This document shows positions 13,239 to 16,753 of a stretch of 16,753 bases of DNA, in pieces; the stretch's first letter is position 1; each line of letters starts with the position of its first letter. The position numbers and the translations under genes were made by a program. The notes beneath the pieces were generated by a model. That model was not told the DNA's origin, searched no databases, and saw nothing but the letters and a program-made list of their open reading frames with translations. Source of the DNA: Pseudomonadota bacterium (lineage in GTDB: Bacteria > Pseudomonadota > Alphaproteobacteria > Rhizobiales > Beijerinckiaceae); NCBI GenBank assembly GCA_028876585.1, contig JAGWRL010000348.1, forward strand, positions 1 through 16,753, in the 5' to 3' direction.

Positions 13239-14972
13239 ATGTCGCCACTCCACGCGGTGGCCGCCTATGGGCGGCGCGCGCTGCCCAACCATTGGGATGT
13301 GCTGGCGCTGGCCTCGATTCTGGCGGTGTTCGCGGCGGTGGCGCGCGCCTATCACGGCATTTCCGCGCCGTTGCCCGACCTGCATCAGGCCGCCGTCTCG
13401 CTCGACTATGCGGATTTGCCTTATTACGCGCTGCGCACGACGCTGCGCATGTTCGCCGCGCTGTTCTTCTCGCTGATCTTCACCTTCACCTACGCCACGC
13501 TCGCCGCCAAGAGCCGGCGCTGGGAGATGGTGCTGATTCCCGTGCTCGACATTTTGCAGTCGGTGCCGATTCTCGGCTTCCTCTCCTTCACCGTCACCTT
13601 TTTCATGGGCCTGTTTCCCGGCAACGTGCTGGGCGCGGAATGCGCGGCGGTGTTCGCGATCTTCACCAGCCAGGCCTGGAACATGGCGTTTTCGTTCTAC
13701 CAGTCGCTCAGGACGGTGCCCAAGGACCTCGACGAGGTCGCGCGCGGCTATCGCTTCACCGGCTGGCAGAAATTCTGGGCGCTGGAGGCGCCTTACGCCG
13801 TGCCGGGCCTGATCTGGAACACGATGATGTCGATGTCGGGCGGCTGGTTCTTCGTCGTCGCCTCGGAGGCGATCACGGTCGGCGACACCACGGTGACGCT
13901 GCCCGGCGTCGGCTCGTTCATCGCCAAGGCCAATGACGCGGGCGACTGGCCGGCGGTCGGCATGGCGGTGCTGACGATGGGCGTGGTCATCCTGCTCTAC
14001 GATCAACTGCTGTTCCGGCCGGTGATCGCCTGGGCGGCGAAATTCCGCGTCGAATTGTCGTCGGCGCAGGAGGTCGAGGAATCCTGGGTGCTGCGGCTGT
14101 TGCAGCGCACCCGCTGGGTGCGCGGCGCGGCGCAGCCGGTGTTCCGCTTCCTGCGCAGACTGTCGCTGCTGCGCATCGGCCTGCCGCCGGCGCCCAAGGT
14201 GAAGATGCTGGTCAACACGCGCGCGGCGCGGCGCGGGCTCGATCTGGTCTGGTACGCCGGCATCGCGGCGGTGGCGCTGTACGGGCTCTACAGCGTCGTC
14301 ACCTTCATCGCGACCGAACTGGGCTGGGCCGACGTGGCGCAGGTGCTGACGCTGACTTTCTACACGCTAACCCGCGTGGTGGTGCTGATGGCGCTGGCGA
14401 GCCTGATCTGGGTGCCGATCAGCGTCTGGGTGGGCTTGCGGCCGCGCTGGGCGGAGGCGATCCAGCCGCTGGCGCAATTTCTCGCCGCCTTCCCGGTGAA
14501 CCTGATGTTCGGCGCGGCGGTCAGTCTGGTGCTGACCTTCCATCTCAACCCCGACATCTGGCTGAGCTTCCTGATCGTGTTCGGCACGCAATGGTACATC
14601 GTGTTCAACACCATCGGCGGCGCGGCGGCGTTCCCCAACGATCTGCGCGAGGCGGCGGCGAATCTTCGGGTGCGCGGCTGGGCGTGGTGGCGCGACGTGA
14701 TGCTGCCCGGCGTCGCGCCCTATTACCTCACCGGCGCGATCACGGCCTCCGGCGGCTCGTGGAACGCCTCGATCGTCGCCGAATGGGTGAGGTGGAAAGA
14801 CCAGACGGTGGCGGCGCATGGCGTCGGCGCCTATATCGCGCAGGCGACCGACAAGGGCGATTTTCCTCGCATCGTGCTCGGCATCGCCGTCATGTCGATC
14901 GTCGTCACCTTGTTCAACCGCCTGTTCTGGCGCCGGCTCTACGCCTACGCCGAACGCCGCCTTAGACTCTGA
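13239..14972 (+). CDS. Fused two-domain ABC permease, NitT/TauT-like
   Basis: Inner-membrane permease of 577 residues made of two BPD_transp_1-type halves in one chain, so one protein supplies both channel halves. The first half has membrane segments from about residue 18 to 265 and an EAA loop (DEVARGYRFTGWQKFWALEAP) around 163-190. The second half has segments from about 345 to 570 and its own EAA loop (DLREAAANLRVRGWAWWRDV) around 468-490. Both halves show the SGGW/SGGSWN pattern after the loop (MSGGWFFVVASEAI and SGGSWNASIVAEW). Family knowledge: this group is related to nitrate/sulfonate/taurine permeases. No binding-protein gene is adjacent, so the substrate is unknown. Start choice: ATG 13239 fits family N-termini but has only a weak ribosome site; ATG 13170 is possible. 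The ATPase gene follows after 10 bp. Confidence 0.88.
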   Translation: MSPLHAVAAYGRRALPNHWDVLALASILAVFAAVARAYHGISAPLPDLHQAAVSLDYADLPYYALRTTLRMFAALFFSLIFTFTYATLAAKSRRWEMVLIPVLDILQSVPILGFLSFTVTFFMGLFPGNVLGAECAAVFAIFTSQAWNMAFSFYQSLRTVPKDLDEVARGYRFTGWQKFWALEAPYAVPGLIWNTMMSMSGGWFFVVASEAITVGDTTVTLPGVGSFIAKANDAGDWPAVGMAVLTMGVVILLYDQLLFRPVIAWAAKFRVELSSAQEVEESWVLRLLQRTRWVRGAAQPVFRFLRRLSLLRIGLPPAPKVKMLVNTRAARRGLDLVWYAGIAAVALYGLYSVVTFIATELGWADVAQVLTLTFYTLTRVVVLMALASLIWVPISVWVGLRPRWAEAIQPLAQFLAAFPVNLMFGAAVSLVLTFHLNPDIWLSFLIVFGTQWYIVFNTIGGAAAFPNDLREAAANLRVRGWAWWRDVMLPGVAPYYLTGAITASGGSWNASIVAEWVRWKDQTVAAHGVGAYIAQATDKGDFPRIVLGIAVMSIVVTLFNRLFWRRLYAYAERRLRL

Positions 14973-14982
14973 GACCTGGCCC

Positions 14983-16293
14983 ATGCTCGACCTGACCGCG
15001 CCGCCGCTGCTCGACGTCAACCACGTCAGCCAGAGCTTCTCCAAGGGCTCGGGCGAGATGGGCGCGCCGATCCTCAAGGACGTGTCGCTCACGTTGCGCG
15101 CGGGCGAGATCGTCGGCCTGCTCGGCCGTTCGGGCTGCGGCAAATCCACGCTGCTGCGGCTGATCTCCGGCCTGACGCGGCCGACCGAGGGCGTGGTGAC
15201 GCTCGACGGGCGGACGGTGGACGGGCCGGCCGAAGGCGTCGCCATGGTGTTCCAGAGCTTTGCGCTGTTTCCCTGGCTGACCGTGCTCGACAATGTGGAG
15301 ATCGGCCCGCGCGCCATCGGCGTCGGCGAGATCGAAACCCGCAAGCGGGCGCTAAAGGCGATCGACACGATCGGCCTTGACGGCTTCGAATCGGCCTATC
15401 CGAAGGAGCTTTCGGGCGGCATGCGCCAGCGCGTCGGCTTCGCCCGCGCGCTCGTGGTGCAGCCGAAAGTGCTGCTGATGGACGAACCGTTCTCCGCGCT
15501 CGACGTGCTGACGGCGGAGACGTTGCGCACCGATCTGCTCGACCTGTGGCACGAGAAGCGGCTCAACATAAAGTCGATCCTGATGGTGACCCACAACATC
15601 GAGGAGGCGGTCCTGATGTGCGACCGCATTCTGGTGCTGGCCTCCCATCCCGGCCGCATCTCGGCCGAGATCGCCAATCCGCTGCCGCATCCGCGCGACC
15701 GGCTCGATCCGGAATTCCGCAATCTGGTCGAAAAGATCTACGCGCTGATGACGCAGCGGCCGGAGCCCAAGCCGTTGCAGACCGGCACCGCCTCGGCGCC
15801 CAACCTCGGCATTGCGCTGCCGCGCGTCAGCACGAACTCGATCGCCGGCATGATCGAGGAGATCGCCGCGCCGCCGTACCACGGCGTCGCCGATCTGCCG
15901 CATCTCGCCGATTCGCTGCAACTGGAGATCGACGATCTGTTCCCGCTCGGCGAGACGCTGCAACTGCTGAAGCTCGCCGAATTCGCCGACGCCGACATCA
16001 AGCTGACGCCGCTGGGGCGGCGCTTCGCCGACATGGACGTCGATCAGCGCAAGAAGGTGATGGGCGAGCAGTTGCTGGCCAACATCCCGATCGCCGCCCA
16101 CATCAAGCGGGTGCTCGACGAACGGCCGAGCCACCGCGCCCCCGCGACACGTTTTCGTGAGGAATTGGAGGACTTCATGTCCGAGGATTACGCCGAGCGG
16201 ACGCTGCGGTCGATCATCAATCTCGGCCGCTACGGCGAATTGTTCGCCTATGACGAGAGCGCGCAGACGTTCTCCTACGAAAATCCGACCTGA
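14983..16293 (+). CDS. NitT/TauT-type ABC ATPase with C-terminal AAA-associated winged-helix domain
   Basis: Cytoplasmic ATPase of 436 residues paired with the fused permease. Residues 10-255 are the ATPase domain: Walker [10 protein letters not shown] at 48-56, Q-loop Q91 followed by FALFPWLTV as in NitT/TauT/SsuB proteins, signature LSGGM at 143-147, Walker B VLLMDEP at 163-169, and H204. A Pro-rich linker leads to a second domain at about 288-432 ([60 protein letters not shown]). This matches the AAA-associated C-terminal domain (PF09821 type) and has a winged-helix-like pattern. Family knowledge: this tail is found on a subset of such ATPases; its role is not established, and a regulatory or ligand-sensing function is inference. 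ATG 14983 is 10 bp after the permease stop. The frame is open further upstream only inside the permease gene. Confidence 0.92.
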   Translation: MLDLTAPPLLDVNHVSQSFSKGSGEMGAPILKDVSLTLRAGEIVGLLGRSGCGKSTLLRLISGLTRPTEGVVTLDGRTVDGPAEGVAMVFQSFALFPWLTVLDNVEIGPRAIGVGEIETRKRALKAIDTIGLDGFESAYPKELSGGMRQRVGFARALVVQPKVLLMDEPFSALDVLTAETLRTDLLDLWHEKRLNIKSILMVTHNIEEAVLMCDRILVLASHPGRISAEIANPLPHPRDRLDPEFRNLVEKIYALMTQRPEPKPLQTGTASAPNLGIALPRVSTNSIAGMIEEIAAPPYHGVADLPHLADSLQLEIDDLFPLGETLQLLKLAEFADADIKLTPLGRRFADMDVDQRKKVMGEQLLANIPIAAHIKRVLDERPSHRAPATRFREELEDFMSEDYAERTLRSIINLGRYGELFAYDESAQTFSYENPT

Positions 16294-16318
16294 GGCTCGC
16301 GCAAGCCCGGCGCGCTAG

Positions 16319-16340
16319 GCGGATTCGTCTTTATATCCGC
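16319..16340 (+). terminator. Hairpin between the ABC operon and gltA
   Basis: GCGGAT (16319-16324) pairs with ATCCGC (16335-16340) around a 10-nt T-rich loop, followed by TTGTTTCGGTT. It lies 25 bp after the ATPase stop and could be a weak terminator or a leader element of gltA. The only -35-like box I see, TTGTTT at 16341, has no good -10 partner. Confidence 0.35.
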
Positions 16341-16390
16341 TTGTTTCGGTTCCGCCGATCCGTTACCCCTATTGCAGCGCACAATCGTCC

Positions 16391-16396
16391 AAGGAG
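16391..16396 (+). promoter_or_regulatory. Strong ribosome binding site of gltA
   Basis: AAGGAG at 16391-16396 is followed by seven bases and ATG 16404, close to ideal. It fixes the start of citrate synthase and fits a highly translated housekeeping gene. Confidence 0.75.
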
Positions 16397-16403
16397 CGAC
16401 CCG

Positions 16404-16753
16404 ATGGCCAAGTCCCCCGCAGTGCTCACCTTTGGCGAGAAAAAAGTCGAATTGCCGATAAAGTCCGGCACGATCGGTCCCGACGTGGTCGATATCGCCA
16501 AGCTCTACAGCCAGACGGGCATGTTCACTTTCGATCCCGGCTTCACCTCGACGGCGAGCACCGAATCCAAGATCACCTTTATCGACGGCGACGAGGGCGT
16601 GTTGCTCTATCGCGGCTATCCGATCGAGCAGCTCGCCGAGCACGGCGATTTTCTCGAAACCTGCCATCTGCTGCTGTACGGGGAATTGCCGACCGCCGCG
16701 CAGAAGGCGGACTTCGACAATCGCGTCACGCGCCACACCATGGTGCACGAGCA
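16404..16753 (+). CDS. gltA: Citrate synthase, N-terminal part
   Basis: Type II citrate synthase, which condenses acetyl-CoA and oxaloacetate to citrate in the TCA cycle. Only the first 116 codons are present, and the gene continues past the window edge. The visible sequence shows the typical N-terminal domain: the start [18 protein letters not shown], the [12 protein letters not shown] segment, the conserved [19 protein letters not shown] (residues about 42-60), the [19 protein letters not shown] motif (about 62-80), and a helix [15 protein letters not shown]. This matches the Gram-negative hexameric type with its extra N-terminal beta domain. The catalytic residues lie outside the window. 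The ATG at 16404 has an excellent AAGGAG ribosome site. It lies 110 bp after the ABC ATPase gene, with a small hairpin between, so it is likely transcribed on its own. Confidence 0.95.
   Translation, partial: MAKSPAVLTFGEKKVELPIKSGTIGPDVVDIAKLYSQTGMFTFDPGFTSTASTESKITFIDGDEGVLLYRGYPIEQLAEHGDFLETCHLLLYGELPTAAQKADFDNRVTRHTMVHE

Noticed and set aside
16275..16748. Minus-strand open frame of 157 codons opposite gltA
   Set aside because: The plus strand encodes unmistakable citrate synthase with a strong ribosome site.

Overview
The window is a GC-rich (roughly two-thirds GC), gene-dense stretch of chromosome from an alphaproteobacterium. The gene types fit the order Hyphomicrobiales (Rhizobiales): an IalB-family periplasmic protein, a CHASE2 nucleotide cyclase, a NitT/TauT-type ABC pair whose ATPase carries a winged-helix tail, and a type II citrate synthase. 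The genus cannot be fixed from this sequence alone. No insertion sequence, phage gene, CRISPR array, tRNA or rRNA was seen, so this looks like ordinary core and accessory chromosome.

Layout from left to right: the 3' end of a CPA1 Na+/H+ antiporter gene (1-813); an SDR oxidoreductase (870-1610); convergent to it, a large zinc metalloprotease with six FG-GAP/VCBS-like repeats (1632-3506, minus strand); a 410-bp divergent regulatory region; a three-gene CUT2 sugar importer (binding protein 3917-4882, permease 4945-5904, single-domain ATPase 5901-6653); two tandem hairpins; an IalB-family periplasmic protein (6798-7412, minus); a 379-bp divergent region; a GNAT acetyltransferase (7792-8415); convergent to it with no gap, a GT39-type membrane glycosyltransferase (8416-9888, minus); a SAM-dependent methyltransferase (10057-10737); convergent to it, a CHASE2 class III nucleotide cyclase (10745-12949, minus); a fused two-domain ABC permease and its ATPase (13239-14972 and 14983-16293); and the 5' end of citrate synthase gltA, cut by the window edge (16404-16753).

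Two groups are clear operons. The sugar importer is a complete ABC system: periplasmic binding protein, membrane channel and motor. A strong 9-bp hairpin lies between the binding-protein gene and the permease gene, and the permease and ATPase genes overlap by 4 bp. Its closest recognisable relative is the D-allose/ribose class, but no sugar kinase or isomerase lies nearby, so the substrate is open. The second operon encodes a nitrate/sulfonate/taurine-type permease and ATPase without a binding protein, so its substrate is also unknown.

The other genes are mostly single units read in alternating directions. Three convergent pairs end within 21, 0 and 7 nt of each other. I found no convincing undescribed multi-gene system. 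The items most worth a second look are the orphan NitT/TauT-like transporter with a possible sensory tail, the repeat-bearing metalloprotease with a non-canonical zinc site and no signal peptide, and structured elements in the two divergent intergenic regions.
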